Source of the DNA: Curtobacterium aurantiacum
GTDB taxonomy: Bacteria; Actinomycetota; Actinomycetes; Actinomycetales; Microbacteriaceae
Reading direction: 5' to 3'
Assembly (NCBI RefSeq): GCF_018598555.1
Contig: NZ_JAHEWN010000018.1
Location: forward strand, 1-64,000
DNA length: 64,000 nucleotides
The notes under the pieces were generated by a model. It was not told where the DNA came from. It saw only the letters and a program-made list of their open reading frames with translations, and ran no database searches. Shown here in pieces: positions 35,518 to 44,519 of this stretch; within the stretch, counting starts at the first letter, position 1; each line of letters begins with the position of its first letter. The translations under genes were made by a program, and so were the position numbers.

Positions 35518-35644
35518 GTTGCGTTCCTCTCGTGGTCGCTTCGAGCCGGCCTGGAGGCACGACTCGCGTTCCCCTCCTCGGTACGCGCCCGCCCCGTGGA
35601 CGCTCCCAGCCCCGCGTCCCCCTCGCGCGCGTCGGCGCGGCTGG

Positions 35645-36556
35645 TCACGCCGACGCGAGGACGGCTGCGAGGACCCGTTCGTGCTCGTCGCGACCGCCCG
35701 GCCCGGCACTGCCCGCGAGCATGATGAGCGCCTTCCACAGCGCCCATCCCCGGGCCCGCGCCCAGGTGTCGTCGTCGAGGTCGACCGCCTGCCGGAACAC
35801 CTGCCGCGCCGGGGCGTCGAGCATCGTCCACGCGAGCACGAGGTCGCACGCCGGGTCCCCCACGCCGCACGTGCCGAAGTCGATCACGGCGCACAGCCGC
35901 CCGGCGTCGTCGACGAGGAGGTTGCCCGGGGCGACGTCACCGTGGAACCAGACGGCCGGCGCGTCCCACCGGGTGGCGAGGGCCTCGGCCCAGACCGCTT
36001 CGCACGCGCCGCGGTCGACGTCGGTGCCGCTGCCGTCGCCGCCGCCGCCGCCGCCGCTGAGCGTGTCGAGCGCCGCCCGCACCTCGGCGTCGTACACGGA
36101 CGGGTGCTCCCCGCGGTGGAACGAGTGCGCGCCGGCGGTGGGTCCGCCCGTCGCGGGGATGCTCCGGAGCTGCCGGAGCACGGCGCCGACCTCGGCCGCG
36201 AAGCGCTCGTGGTCGAGGTCGTCGACCTGCTCGGCCGGCGTCCCCTCGAGCCACCGCAGCACGGACCACGGGAACGGATAGCCCTGGCCCGGTTCCCCGA
36301 GCGCCACGGGCTCCGGCACGGCGACGTCCAGCCGACGGGCGAGGTACGGCAGGACGTCCTGCTCCTTCTCGACCGCGGGCACGTAGCCGGCCGCGCTCGG
36401 CAGCCGCACCGACAGGGCCTCCCCGAGCCGGTACGTGCGGTTGTCCCAGCCCTGGTGGTCGACCTCGCGCACGGGCAGGCCGACCCAGTCGGGGAACTGC
36501 GCCGCGACGAGTCGTTCGACGAGTCCGGCGTCGATCCGGGGCACCTCGGTGTGCAT
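35645..36556 (-). CDS. Aminoglycoside phosphotransferase-family kinase
   Basis: 303 residues. APH fold: GWDNRTYRLGEALSVRLPSA, ATP Lys in VEKEQDVLPYLA, catalytic loop VWFHGDVAPGNLLVDD, and metal DFGTCGVGDPACDLV. All catalytic residues are present. A six-Gly run (SGGGGGGDGSG) encoded by a pure GCC/CCG tract interrupts the middle. Members phosphorylate drugs or small metabolites; drug resistance is not shown. Confidence 0.88.
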   Translation of the reverse strand: MHTEVPRIDAGLVERLVAAQFPDWVGLPVREVDHQGWDNRTYRLGEALSVRLPSAAGYVPAVEKEQDVLPYLARRLDVAVPEPVALGEPGQGYPFPWSVLRWLEGTPAEQVDDLDHERFAAEVGAVLRQLRSIPATGGPTAGAHSFHRGEHPSVYDAEVRAALDTLSGGGGGGDGSGTDVDRGACEAVWAEALATRWDAPAVWFHGDVAPGNLLVDDAGRLCAVIDFGTCGVGDPACDLVLAWTMLDAPARQVFRQAVDLDDDTWARARGWALWKALIMLAGSAGPGGRDEHERVLAAVLASA

Positions 36557-36655
36557 GCCCGCAGCATAGGCGTCGGACCCCGCACGGGGGTGGGACCGGT
36601 GGGTGCCGGCGGCGAGCGGCGGGGCGGACCCGCACCGGGCCTCCCGGCCGTCGCT

Positions 36656-37246
36656 TCAGACGGGTTCTGCCAGGGCGAGCAGCGCGTCCCGCGCGACCGC
36701 GAGCTCTCGCTCGGCCAGGTAGGGCGGCATGCCGGCCGCGGCGGCGAGCCCCTCGGCCGCGTGCCGGACGACGAGCGTGCGGTCCTCGGGCAGGCCGTCA
36801 CGGGCGAACAGCGTCCGCCAGTGCTCGGCGTCATCGGTGACGACCGCGGCGATCCCGGGGACGGCCATCAACCCGGTCCAGTGCGAGGACGGCGCGAAGA
36901 GCTCCATCGCCTGTTCGCTGCCGCCGCAGAGCGCCCGGACGTAGGCGCGGAGGACCTTGCCCGGTCGGTTCTCGGCGAGGTCCACGTGCCGCATGACCTC
37001 GTCGGTGAACGCGGCCAGTCCGTGCTCGACGACCGCGAGCAGGAGTTCGTCCTTCGACGGGAAGTGGTGCAGCAGCCCGCTCTTCGAGACGCCGGCGTCC
37101 GTCGCGATCTCGGCGACGCTCACCCGGGTACCGCGCTCGGCGAGCAGCCGGTGTGCGGACTCGAGCACGGCCTGTCGCGTGCGCTCGCGGTCACGGGACC
37201 CGTCGGTGCCCGTGCGGACGACGCCCGTGCGGCGGTCAGTGCTCAT
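36656..37246 (-). CDS. TetR-family regulator of the adjacent MFS pump
   Basis: 196 residues. HTH: VLESAHRLLAERGTRVSVAEIATDAGVSKSGLLHHFPSKDELLLAVVEHG. A Pro/His-rich effector domain follows. I used ATG 37246; the MFS gene ends at 37236, so the two overlap by 11 bases and are coupled. MdrR/QacR-like operators upstream of the MFS gene make it the likely repressor of the pair. Confidence 0.88.
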   Translation of the reverse strand: MSTDRRTGVVRTGTDGSRDRERTRQAVLESAHRLLAERGTRVSVAEIATDAGVSKSGLLHHFPSKDELLLAVVEHGLAAFTDEVMRHVDLAENRPGKVLRAYVRALCGGSEQAMELFAPSSHWTGLMAVPGIAAVVTDDAEHWRTLFARDGLPEDRTLVVRHAAEGLAAAAGMPPYLAERELAVARDALLALAEPV

Positions 37247-38762
37247 GCGGTCCATCCTGCCGGTTCGGGATGACCCGGAGCGCGACGACGGCGGCGACCG
37301 CGAGCAGCACGGCGGCACAGATCGAGGCGAGTTGCATGCCGCCGGTGAACGCCTCGCGGGCGTGCTCGAGCACGGGCGACCCCGGCTGCAGCACCTGGCT
37401 CGCCGAAGCCAACGACTCCCGGACCCGGCCGGCGACCCCCGAGCCCAGACCGTCACCGCCCAGTTCGAGGTTCGACCGGTAGAACGCGGTCTGCAGCGAC
37501 CCGAGCACCGCGATGCCGAGCGCCACGCCGAGCTCGTACCCGGTCTCCGAGATCGCCGAGGCGGCACCGGCGCGCTCCCGGGGAGCCGCGGCGACGACCG
37601 CGTCCGTCGCCAGGGTCATCGACACCCCGACGCCGAGGCCGACCACGGCGAGTGCGATCGCGATGCCCCAGTACGTCGGCAGCCCCTCGGCGAACGCGAG
37701 TCCGGCCATCCCGACCGCGGCGACCGCGAGGCCGAGGCCGATCGACCGGCCGGGTCCGACGTGGCGGGACAGCAGCCCGATCACGGCGATCACCGCGATG
37801 GAGGCCAGGGTCGCCGGCAGCTCCGCCGCCCCCGCCAGCAGCGGCGGGAACCCGCGCACGAGCTGCAGGTACTGCGAGAAGAAGAACAGCAGACCGCTCA
37901 GCGCGAAGACGGACAGCGAGTTGGCGACCACCGCACCCGAGAACGCCGGGATCCGGAACAGCTGCAGGTCGATGAGCGGCGTGGTCAGACGCTTCTGCCG
38001 CCGGACGAACCACCAGCCCGAGCCGATCCCGACCAGCGCGGCGACCGGCACCGTCCAGTCGAACCCGTGCCCGGCGACGTGCTTGACGGCGTACACGAGC
38101 GGCACGATCGCGAGCACCGAGAGCACGGCGGACAGCAGGTCGATCGGGGTGCGGGCGCTGCCGCGTGACTCCGGCAGCAGGAACGCCCCGGCGACCACGA
38201 TCACCGCGATGACCGGGATGTTGATGAGGAAGACGGAGCCCCACCAGAAGTGCTCGAGCAGCGCACCGCCGACGAGCGGTCCGGCGGCGGCACCACCGGT
38301 CGCGCCGGCGGACCACACGGCGATGGCGGTGGTGCGCTGCCGGGGATCGCGGAAGATCGTGCGGACCAGCGACAGCGTCGACGGCATCAGCGTGGCACCG
38401 GCGACGCCGAGGAGTGCCCGGGCGGCGATGAGCAGTTCCGGGCTCGACGCGAAGGCGGCGGTGGCGGATGCCAGCCCGAACGCGACCGAGCCGATGAGCA
38501 GCAGGCGCTTCCGGCCGATCCGGTCGGCGACGTTGCCCATCGTGACGAGCAGTCCGGCCAGGGCGAACGAGTAGACGTCGCCGATCCAGAGCACCTGGGT
38601 CGCGGTCGGGTCGAGGTCGGCGGTCAGGGAAGGCACCGCCAGGGCCAGCACGGTGCCGTCGATCGCCAGGAGCACCACGGCCAGGGTGAGGACGCCGAGG
38701 GACGCCCATTCCCGGACGGAGGCGCGGTGAGTCGGGGTGGCGCTGGTCTGGGTCGGTTGCAC
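37236..38762 (-). CDS. MFS multidrug efflux transporter (DHA2)
   Basis: 508 residues with 14 helices. AIDGTVLALAVPSLTADLDPTATQVLWIGDVYSFALAGLLVTMGNVADRIGRKRLLL is the DHA2 helix-1 to loop 2-3 signature; later GPLVGGALLEHFWWGSVFLINIPV. First gene of an operon with its TetR regulator and preceded by an 18-bp perfect operator. Similar to SmvA/LfrA-type pumps; substrate unknown. Confidence 0.92.
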   Translation of the reverse strand: MQPTQTSATPTHRASVREWASLGVLTLAVVLLAIDGTVLALAVPSLTADLDPTATQVLWIGDVYSFALAGLLVTMGNVADRIGRKRLLLIGSVAFGLASATAAFASSPELLIAARALLGVAGATLMPSTLSLVRTIFRDPRQRTTAIAVWSAGATGGAAAGPLVGGALLEHFWWGSVFLINIPVIAVIVVAGAFLLPESRGSARTPIDLLSAVLSVLAIVPLVYAVKHVAGHGFDWTVPVAALVGIGSGWWFVRRQKRLTTPLIDLQLFRIPAFSGAVVANSLSVFALSGLLFFFSQYLQLVRGFPPLLAGAAELPATLASIAVIAVIGLLSRHVGPGRSIGLGLAVAAVGMAGLAFAEGLPTYWGIAIALAVVGLGVGVSMTLATDAVVAAAPRERAGAASAISETGYELGVALGIAVLGSLQTAFYRSNLELGGDGLGSGVAGRVRESLASASQVLQPGSPVLEHAREAFTGGMQLASICAAVLLAVAAVVALRVIPNRQDGPHEH

Positions 38763-38774
38763 CCACTGACCCTA

Positions 38775-38792
38775 ACCGACCAGATGGTCGGT
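38775..38792. promoter_or_regulatory. TetR operator of the MFS operon
   Basis: ACCGACCAGATGGTCGGT, perfect 8-bp arms about a GA centre, 12 bases upstream of the MFS start. Typical TetR operator geometry. Confidence 0.8.
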
Positions 38793-38834
38793 AGCGCAGA
38801 CTGCCCAGTCGGTTCACAGCACAGCGCCGCTGCG

Positions 38835-39500
38835 TCATCCCCGCAGGCGGTCGCGCTCCCCCGGCGGCAGGTGCTCGGTCGCCGTCCGTCGTGCCGCCGG
38901 GCTGAGGAACCGGCCGCTCCTCTCGAGGAACGCCACGAGCGCCGCCTCGGACGCCCGCTTCCCCGTCTCGCGCAGGACCCACCCGAGCGCCGACTGCACG
39001 GTCTCACTGCGTTCCCGCACCAGGCGACCGGCGATCCCGAGCGGCACCTCGGCGTCGCCCTGCTTCACGAACGCCAGGGTCGCCACGACCGCGATCCGCC
39101 GGACCATCGCCACGTCGGACTTCGCCAGCGCGAACAGCGGCCCCGTCGAACCGCCCACGAGCGGGGCGCCGACGAGTTCCTCGGCCGCCAGGTCGACGAG
39201 CAGCGGGTCCTCGAACCGCTCGGCCTTCGCCGCCGACAGGTACTCGTCGGTGAGCTCCGGATCGGGGTGCTCCCGCATCGCCTGCACGAGCAGCAGCACG
39301 GCGACGAGCTTCGCGCCGTCGTCCTCGCTCCAGAGCAGTGCCGAGCGCTCCCCCTCGTCGAGGCCCTGGAACTGCCGGGCGACCCTGCGGGCCGCCGGGA
39401 CGTCGCCGGGGGTGCGGGCGAAGGCCGCCAGGACGGCTTCCGCGTCGTGCGCGTTGCGGTTCCCGTTGCCGTTGCCGTTACCGGCCTGGAGGCGCGTCAT
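38835..39500 (-). CDS. AlkD-like DNA alkylation repair protein
   Basis: 221 residues. HEAT-repeat DNA glycosylase type: VAVLLLVQAM, NLVDLAAEELVG-like segments, SDVAMVRRIAVVATLAFVKQGD, and SETVQSALGWVLRETGKR with the AlkD-type Trp and Asp region. The N-terminus has a GNGNGNRN tract from a 6-base repeat. It overlaps the TauE gene by four bases (ATGA); functional link between them is not evident. Confidence 0.82.
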   Translation of the reverse strand: MTRLQAGNGNGNGNRNAHDAEAVLAAFARTPGDVPAARRVARQFQGLDEGERSALLWSEDDGAKLVAVLLLVQAMREHPDPELTDEYLSAAKAERFEDPLLVDLAAEELVGAPLVGGSTGPLFALAKSDVAMVRRIAVVATLAFVKQGDAEVPLGIAGRLVRERSETVQSALGWVLRETGKRASEAALVAFLERSGRFLSPAARRTATEHLPPGERDRLRG

Positions 39501-40300
39501 GCGACCTCCCCCACGGTCGCGTCGCTCCGGGGTGCGGTCCGCCGACCGCGGCTGAGCACGATGACCGCGACGACCACCAGGAACGCCGCGAACAACCAGG
39601 TACCGACCTGCGGGTCGACCAGGCGCGCGAGCACGGCCCCGCCCGGCGAGCACACCGCGGCGGTGATGCCGACCGTCAGCCCGATCCGCAGGTCGACCGC
39701 GCGGCGTCGCAGGTTCGCGACCGTCCCCGACACCGACGTCGGCACCATCGTGAGCAGCGACGTGCCCTTCGCCAGCAGGTCACCGGCGCCGAGGACGACC
39801 TCGAGCCCCGGCACGATGACCACCCCGCCGCCGACCCCGACGAGCCCGGACAGCACGCCCGACAGCAGCCCGAGCAGCAGCAGGACGATCGCCTCGACGA
39901 CCCCGAAGTGCACCTCGCCGCCGCGGGTCGGCACCGTGGTGAACAGCGAGACGAGCACGACGGCGATGAACCCGACGAAGATCCACGGCAGCACCCGGAG
40001 CGGCAGGGCACGGAGCAGCCGGGCACCGAGCGGGGCGCCGACGACGCTGCCGACCGCCAGGGTCAGGGCCGCGAGCCAGTGCACATCGCCCTGCACCGCG
40101 TACGTGAGGGCACCCACGACGGCCGCGGGGGCGATCGCCACGAGCGACGTGGCGGACGCCCGACGCTGGTCCATCTGCAGGAAGGCCATCAGCGCCGGCA
40201 CCACGATGACCCCGCCGCCGACGCCGAACAGCCCGGACAGGACCCCCGCGAGGATCCCGATCGCCACCAACACGAGCACCGTTCCGCCGCGCTTCCTCAT
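39497..40300 (-). CDS. TauE/SafE-family sulfite/organosulfonate exporter-like protein
   Basis: 267 residues from ATG 40300 (MRKRGGT). Two half-repeats each carry the LSGLFGVGGGVIVVPAL motif (residues about 15-35 and 150-175), and about eight helices follow the TauE/SafE/TSUP fold. Such proteins export sulfite, sulfonates or other small anions. First of the pair with the AlkD-like gene. Confidence 0.9.
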   Translation of the reverse strand: MRKRGGTVLVLVAIGILAGVLSGLFGVGGGVIVVPALMAFLQMDQRRASATSLVAIAPAAVVGALTYAVQGDVHWLAALTLAVGSVVGAPLGARLLRALPLRVLPWIFVGFIAVVLVSLFTTVPTRGGEVHFGVVEAIVLLLLGLLSGVLSGLVGVGGGVVIVPGLEVVLGAGDLLAKGTSLLTMVPTSVSGTVANLRRRAVDLRIGLTVGITAAVCSPGGAVLARLVDPQVGTWLFAAFLVVVAVIVLSRGRRTAPRSDATVGEVA

Positions 40301-40360
40301 CCCGCCCAGGCTATCCGCGCCGTGCCGCGTCCTCGCACCGTGCGAGCTCGCCCGCGCTCG

Positions 40361-40411
40361 GTGAGCAGAAATGGTCGGGTGCCCGTGGGCGACCCGACCA
40401 TTTCTGCTCAC
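40361..40411. repeat. Family C hairpin, copy C1
   Basis: GTGAGCAGAAATGGTCGGGT (40361-40380) and its exact complement (40392-40411), perfect 20-bp stem with 11-base loop. Between divergent/convergent neighbours at the lectin-peptidase 3-prime end. Second copy at 46910. Confidence 0.85.
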
Positions 40412-40443
40412 GAAGCGAACACCGCGCTCGCCCCCACCCCGCC

Positions 40444-41640
40444 TCAGCGGAAGTGCATGTTCTTCAGCGGGTCCACGAGCGTGCCGTTGCGCCGGGTCTC
40501 CACGTGGATGTGCGGCCCCGTCGACTGCCCGGTGTTGCCGGACTTCGCGATCTCGGTGCCGAGCTTCACGATCTGCCCCTGCTTCACCTCGATCTTGCTG
40601 AGGTGCGCGACCAGCACCGCGGTCATGCCGTATGTCACGACGATGTAGTTGCCGTACGCACCGTCGTTCGCGACGGTCTTGGTGACCGTCCCGGTCCCCG
40701 AGCCGTACACGGGAGTGCCGACCGGCACCGGGGCATCGGCGCCCTGGTGGTAGCGCGGGACGTGTCCGGCGCCGCGGTCATCGCCGTACCGCCCGGTGAT
40801 CTTCGTGCCGTTGACGGGCCAGGCCAGGCCGGTGACCGGTCGGCTCGACCAGACCCGGGTGTCCTTCGCGCCGTAGAGCACGACGTTGCCGTCGACCTGC
40901 ACGAGCAGGTTGCCCGAGCCGGCGGTGCTGGTGCGGGAGCTCCAGAGCGCGACCTTCTTGCGCGCCGCGTCACGGGTCCAGATGACGAAGTTGCCCTTCG
41001 ACTGCAGCTCGGCCCAGGCGCCGGGGTGCCCGCCGGTCCGCGACTGCCAGACGACGCGACCGCTGACCTTCTGCACCAGGTTGCCGTCGGTGCGCATGTT
41101 GAGGATGCGCGTGTTCGAGGTGTCGGACCGCAGGACGGTCCCACCCAGGATGGTGTTCCCCGACGGGACGCGGTCCTGGTACCCGCTCCAGCTCACGACG
41201 ACGGTCTTGCCGGCGAGCAGGGCCATCGTGCCGTCCGCACGCACCTTCATCGCCGTCGAGTTCGCGGTGCCGGCCGAGGCCCAGCGGGCCACGCGCTTGC
41301 CGTTCTTGGTGATGTCGAGGGCGCGGTTCTTGCCGATCACGGCGATCGCACCGGAGTTGCCGGCGGTGTTCGACGCCCACAGCACGCGGTTGCCGATGCC
41401 GTACTCGACCAGGTTGCCGTCGCCCTGCATGATGAGCTTGAACTGGCCGTTCGGCGACGTGATCTGGTCGCCGGGCAGGATCTTCGTGCCGGCCGGCGCC
41501 GAGCCGACCCACACGGCGGAGGCCGCAGCCGGTTCGGCTGTCGCCACGAGCGTCCCCGCCGCGAGTGCCAGTGCCATGACGGCGCCGGCGATGCGTGGGA
41601 GTCGGCGCGCACGTGCGACGGTCGACGGAGTGGTGGTCAT
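40444..41640 (-). CDS. Secreted mannose-binding-lectin / M23 peptidase protein
   Basis: 398 residues. Signal peptide (1-41, ending AAASA), then a bulb-type lectin repeat region (about 45-265) with three QxDxNxVxY-type sites (QGDGNLVEY, RTDGNLVQK, QVDGNVVLY). The C-terminal M23/LytM metallopeptidase (about 280-398) has HQGAD, AHLSK and GPHIHVE, the complete metal and catalytic set. It would cleave peptidoglycan cross-bridges; the lectin part should dock on mannose-rich glycans. A secreted cell-wall hydrolase, either for remodelling or against other cells. Diverges from the transferase gene. Confidence 0.9.
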   Translation of the reverse strand: MTTTPSTVARARRLPRIAGAVMALALAAGTLVATAEPAAASAVWVGSAPAGTKILPGDQITSPNGQFKLIMQGDGNLVEYGIGNRVLWASNTAGNSGAIAVIGKNRALDITKNGKRVARWASAGTANSTAMKVRADGTMALLAGKTVVVSWSGYQDRVPSGNTILGGTVLRSDTSNTRILNMRTDGNLVQKVSGRVVWQSRTGGHPGAWAELQSKGNFVIWTRDAARKKVALWSSRTSTAGSGNLLVQVDGNVVLYGAKDTRVWSSRPVTGLAWPVNGTKITGRYGDDRGAGHVPRYHQGADAPVPVGTPVYGSGTGTVTKTVANDGAYGNYIVVTYGMTAVLVAHLSKIEVKQGQIVKLGTEIAKSGNTGQSTGPHIHVETRRNGTLVDPLKNMHFR

Positions 41641-41798
41641 GGATCCCCTGCCCTGGAATCGACCACACGAGCGCGCGGCCGTCGGCGCTCGCCCTGCACG
41701 AGTCGCCGAACGATGTTCGCTTTTCTGCACGGGGTGCACAACCCCTTGGACTGGGGGTAGGCCGCGCGGGATCGATGCCCTCGGGACAGGATGGGACC

Positions 41799-43679
41799 AT
41801 GCCGACGCCGAATCCCGCCTTCGTCCCGCCCACCCCGCACACCACGCGACCGGACCTGCAGGGCACGTTCGGCATGGCGGCCGCCACCCACTGGATCGCC
41901 ACGGCGACCGCCCAGTCGGTGCTCGAACGCGGCGGCAACGCCTTCGACGCCGCCGTCGCCGGGGCCTTCGTCCTGCACGTCGTGGAGCCGCACCTGAACG
42001 GCCCCGGCGGCGACCTGACGGCGGTCTTCGCGACGGCCACGAACCCGGCGCCGACGGTACTGGTCGGTCAGGGTCCCGCCCCCGCCGCTGCGACACCCGA
42101 GCACTACCGCGCCGAGGGCCTCGACCTCGTCCCCGGCTCCGGCGCACTGGCCGCGGCCGTTCCGGGAGCGGTCGACGCGTGGTTGCTCCTGCTCCGTGAC
42201 CACGGCACGTGGGAACTCGCGGACGTCCTCGCGCCCGCCGTCGGGTACGCCCGTGACGGCCATCCGGTCGCACCTGCGGTGGTCCGGACGATCACCGCCG
42301 TGCGGGACCTGTTCCAGCAGCACTGGCCCACCTCCGCCACGCAGTGGCTGCCTGGAGGCGCGGTGCCGGCCCCCGGGGACCTGGTGCGCAACGAGGCACT
42401 CGCCGCAGTGCTCGAGCGGCTGGTCGACGCCGGTGACGGCGCCGGCAGCCGGACCGGCCGCATCGACGCCGCCCGGTCGGAGTGGGCGGAGGGGTCCGTC
42501 GCCGAGGCGATCGACCGCTTCGTCCGCGAACCGCACCGGCACGCGTCGGGCACCGACCACGCCGGCGTCATCCGTGCGTCGGACCTCGCGGCGTTCCGGG
42601 CGTCGTACGAACCCGCGACGACCGCGGAGTTCCGCGGCTGCACGATCGCGAAGACCGGGCCGTGGGGCCAGGGGCCGGCGCTCCTGCAGACCCTCCGGCT
42701 GCTCGAACCGCTCGACGACGCCCTGCTCGACCCGTCGACCGAGCTCGGTGCACACACCATCGTCGAGGCACACAAGCTCGCGCTCGCCGACCGCGAGGCG
42801 TTCTACGGCGACGGCGAGGTCCCGATCGACGTGCTCCTGTCGGACGCCTACGCCGACGAGCGCCGCGCCCTCATCGGCGAGCGGGCGTCCGCGGAGTTCC
42901 GACCGGGCACGATCGCCGGGGCGGAGCACGCGCTGCCGCCGGTCCGCACGTCGCACGGGTCCGGCGTGACGGCCGGCCTCGGTGAACCCACCCTGCAGGT
43001 CGCTCGTGACGCCGAAGCCGACACCCAGGTCCCGCCTGCAGTTCCCCTCGAGGACCGCGGCGAGCCGTTCGTGGCCCCCGACGGCGAGACCCGCGGCGAC
43101 ACGTGCCACATCGACGTCGTGGACCGCTGGGGCAACATGGTCAGTGCGACCCCGTCCGGCGGATGGCTGCAGTCGTCGCCGACGATCCCCGAGCTCGGGT
43201 TCTGCCTCGGCACCCGCCTGCAGATGACCTGGCTCGAACCGGACACCGCGTCGACCCTGCGACCCGGCGAGCGCCCCCGCACCACGCTGACCCCGACCCT
43301 GGTGCTCCGTGACGGGCAGCCCGTCGCCGCGCTCGGTTCCCCCGGCGGTGACCAGCAGGACCAGTGGCAGCTGCTGTTCCTGCTGCGCTGGATCGTCGGC
43401 GGGTACTCCCCGCAGCAGGCCATCGACGCGCCCGCGCTCCACACGACGTCGTTCCCGGGCTCGTTCTGGCCGCGCACCTGGGAGCCAGCAGGCCTCGTCG
43501 TCGAGGACCGCCTCGGTGACGACGTCATCGCGGGGCTCGAGGCACGCGGACACGTGGTGACCCGCGGCGGCGACTGGAGCCTGGGCCGGCTGTCGTGCGT
43601 CACCCGCGACCCGGAGACCGGGGTCCTCGGTGCCGCCGCGAACCCCCGCGGCGCGCAGGGCTACGCCGCGGGACGCTGA
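41799..43679 (+). CDS. Gamma-glutamyltransferase family protein
   Basis: 626 residues. Ntn-hydrolase: AAATHWIATATAQSVLERGGNAFDAAVAGAFVLHVVEPHLNGPGGDLTAVF, and the autoprocessing/catalytic region GDTCHIDVVDRWGNMVSATPSGGWLQSSPTIP with the nucleophile Thr. GSPGGDQQDQWQ near the C-terminus. No signal peptide is seen, so it is likely cytosolic, as in the actinobacterial subfamily. Acts on gamma-glutamyl or related amide substrates. Confidence 0.9.
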   Translation: MPTPNPAFVPPTPHTTRPDLQGTFGMAAATHWIATATAQSVLERGGNAFDAAVAGAFVLHVVEPHLNGPGGDLTAVFATATNPAPTVLVGQGPAPAAATPEHYRAEGLDLVPGSGALAAAVPGAVDAWLLLLRDHGTWELADVLAPAVGYARDGHPVAPAVVRTITAVRDLFQQHWPTSATQWLPGGAVPAPGDLVRNEALAAVLERLVDAGDGAGSRTGRIDAARSEWAEGSVAEAIDRFVREPHRHASGTDHAGVIRASDLAAFRASYEPATTAEFRGCTIAKTGPWGQGPALLQTLRLLEPLDDALLDPSTELGAHTIVEAHKLALADREAFYGDGEVPIDVLLSDAYADERRALIGERASAEFRPGTIAGAEHALPPVRTSHGSGVTAGLGEPTLQVARDAEADTQVPPAVPLEDRGEPFVAPDGETRGDTCHIDVVDRWGNMVSATPSGGWLQSSPTIPELGFCLGTRLQMTWLEPDTASTLRPGERPRTTLTPTLVLRDGQPVAALGSPGGDQQDQWQLLFLLRWIVGGYSPQQAIDAPALHTTSFPGSFWPRTWEPAGLVVEDRLGDDVIAGLEARGHVVTRGGDWSLGRLSCVTRDPETGVLGAAANPRGAQGYAAGR

Positions 43680-43688
43680 CCCCGCGGC

Positions 43689-43785
43689 GCGTTCCTTCCC
43701 AGAACACCCGCACTGGAAAGTCGAATCGGGCGTACCTGGTCAGAACTCCCGACCAGGTACGCCCGATTCGACCAGGTACGCCCGC
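43689..43785. repeat. Family B intergenic element, copy B2
   Basis: Same start GCGTTCCTTCCCAGAAC as B1. Contains a perfect 16-bp stem TCGGGCGTACCTGGTC with its complement, 9-base loop. Between convergent transferase and DUF805 genes. Confidence 0.8.
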
Positions 43786-43802
43786 GCGAACGCCCCGGTG
43801 AG

Positions 43803-44396
43803 CTACACCTGTTGCAGAGCGGGCTCAGGCAGCACACGCCGTCCGGCGAACAGGCCGCGGTCGAACCGGGCGCCGGCAGGACGCGACGACCGCGCCACCA
43901 TGACGCCCAGCACGAGCGCTCCGATCGGTCCGGTGAACACGAGGAGCAGGATCCACAGCCCGGTGTGGTCCCGGTCGTGCAGTCGCCGCACGAGCAGCGA
44001 CCACCGGGGCACGATGGTCAGGATCGTCGGGACGAGCAGCACCAGGTCCCACGCGTCCGGCCAGACCTCGCGGTCACCGGTCCCCCAACCGAACGACCCG
44101 TCCCGCCCGCGGTCGATCAGGTCGAACGAGACCTGCGGCGAGGGGACGACTCCGAACGGGTCGACGTACAGCTCCCAGCGTCCTCCGGTCCCGTGCACGC
44201 CGACGACCCAGAGCGCGACCCCGGCCAGCGCGAGCTCGAGCGCGATCACCCACCAGAACTCGGAGCGACTCGCCCGCCCGTGGAGCCGCCACCCCTGCGT
44301 CCAGAACCGGAGCCAGGCGACCACCGGGTTCGCCACGTCGGCCGGGCCCTGCTCGAGCACGGACTCGCGGAAGGTCGTCGCGGTGCTGTCCCCCAT
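43803..44396 (-). CDS. DUF805 membrane protein
   Basis: 197 residues. DUF805 hallmarks: WRLHGRASRSEFWWVIALELALAGVALW, then RLHDRDHTGLWILLLVFTGPIGALVLGVMVAR, with about four helices. Integral inner-membrane protein of unknown function. It diverges from osmC; a palindrome lies between. Confidence 0.9.
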   Translation of the reverse strand: MGDSTATTFRESVLEQGPADVANPVVAWLRFWTQGWRLHGRASRSEFWWVIALELALAGVALWVVGVHGTGGRWELYVDPFGVVPSPQVSFDLIDRGRDGSFGWGTGDREVWPDAWDLVLLVPTILTIVPRWSLLVRRLHDRDHTGLWILLLVFTGPIGALVLGVMVARSSRPAGARFDRGLFAGRRVLPEPALQQV

Positions 44397-44443
44397 GCGC
44401 CCGATCGTAGGGCGGACCTGCGTCTTCACCGTGAGCCCGTTGC

Positions 44444-44459
44444 GAGAACGATCGTTCTC
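44444..44459. promoter_or_regulatory. Operator-like palindrome upstream of osmC
   Basis: GAGAACGATCGTTCTC, a perfect 16-bp palindrome, 60 bases upstream of osmC and 47 from the DUF805 start. No regulator gene is adjacent. Confidence 0.65.
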
Positions 44460-44519
44460 CGATTGACTCAGGAGCGGTGGTCCCGTTCGGGGCCGCTCCC
44501 CCACACGAAAGGAGCGGGC

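Noticed and set aside
41707-41719. CGAAC-3-GTTCG as a LexA (SOS) box upstream of the gamma-glutamyltransferase gene
   Set aside because: The Gram-positive SOS box has a four-base spacer; this has three and the neighbouring genes are not repair genes.
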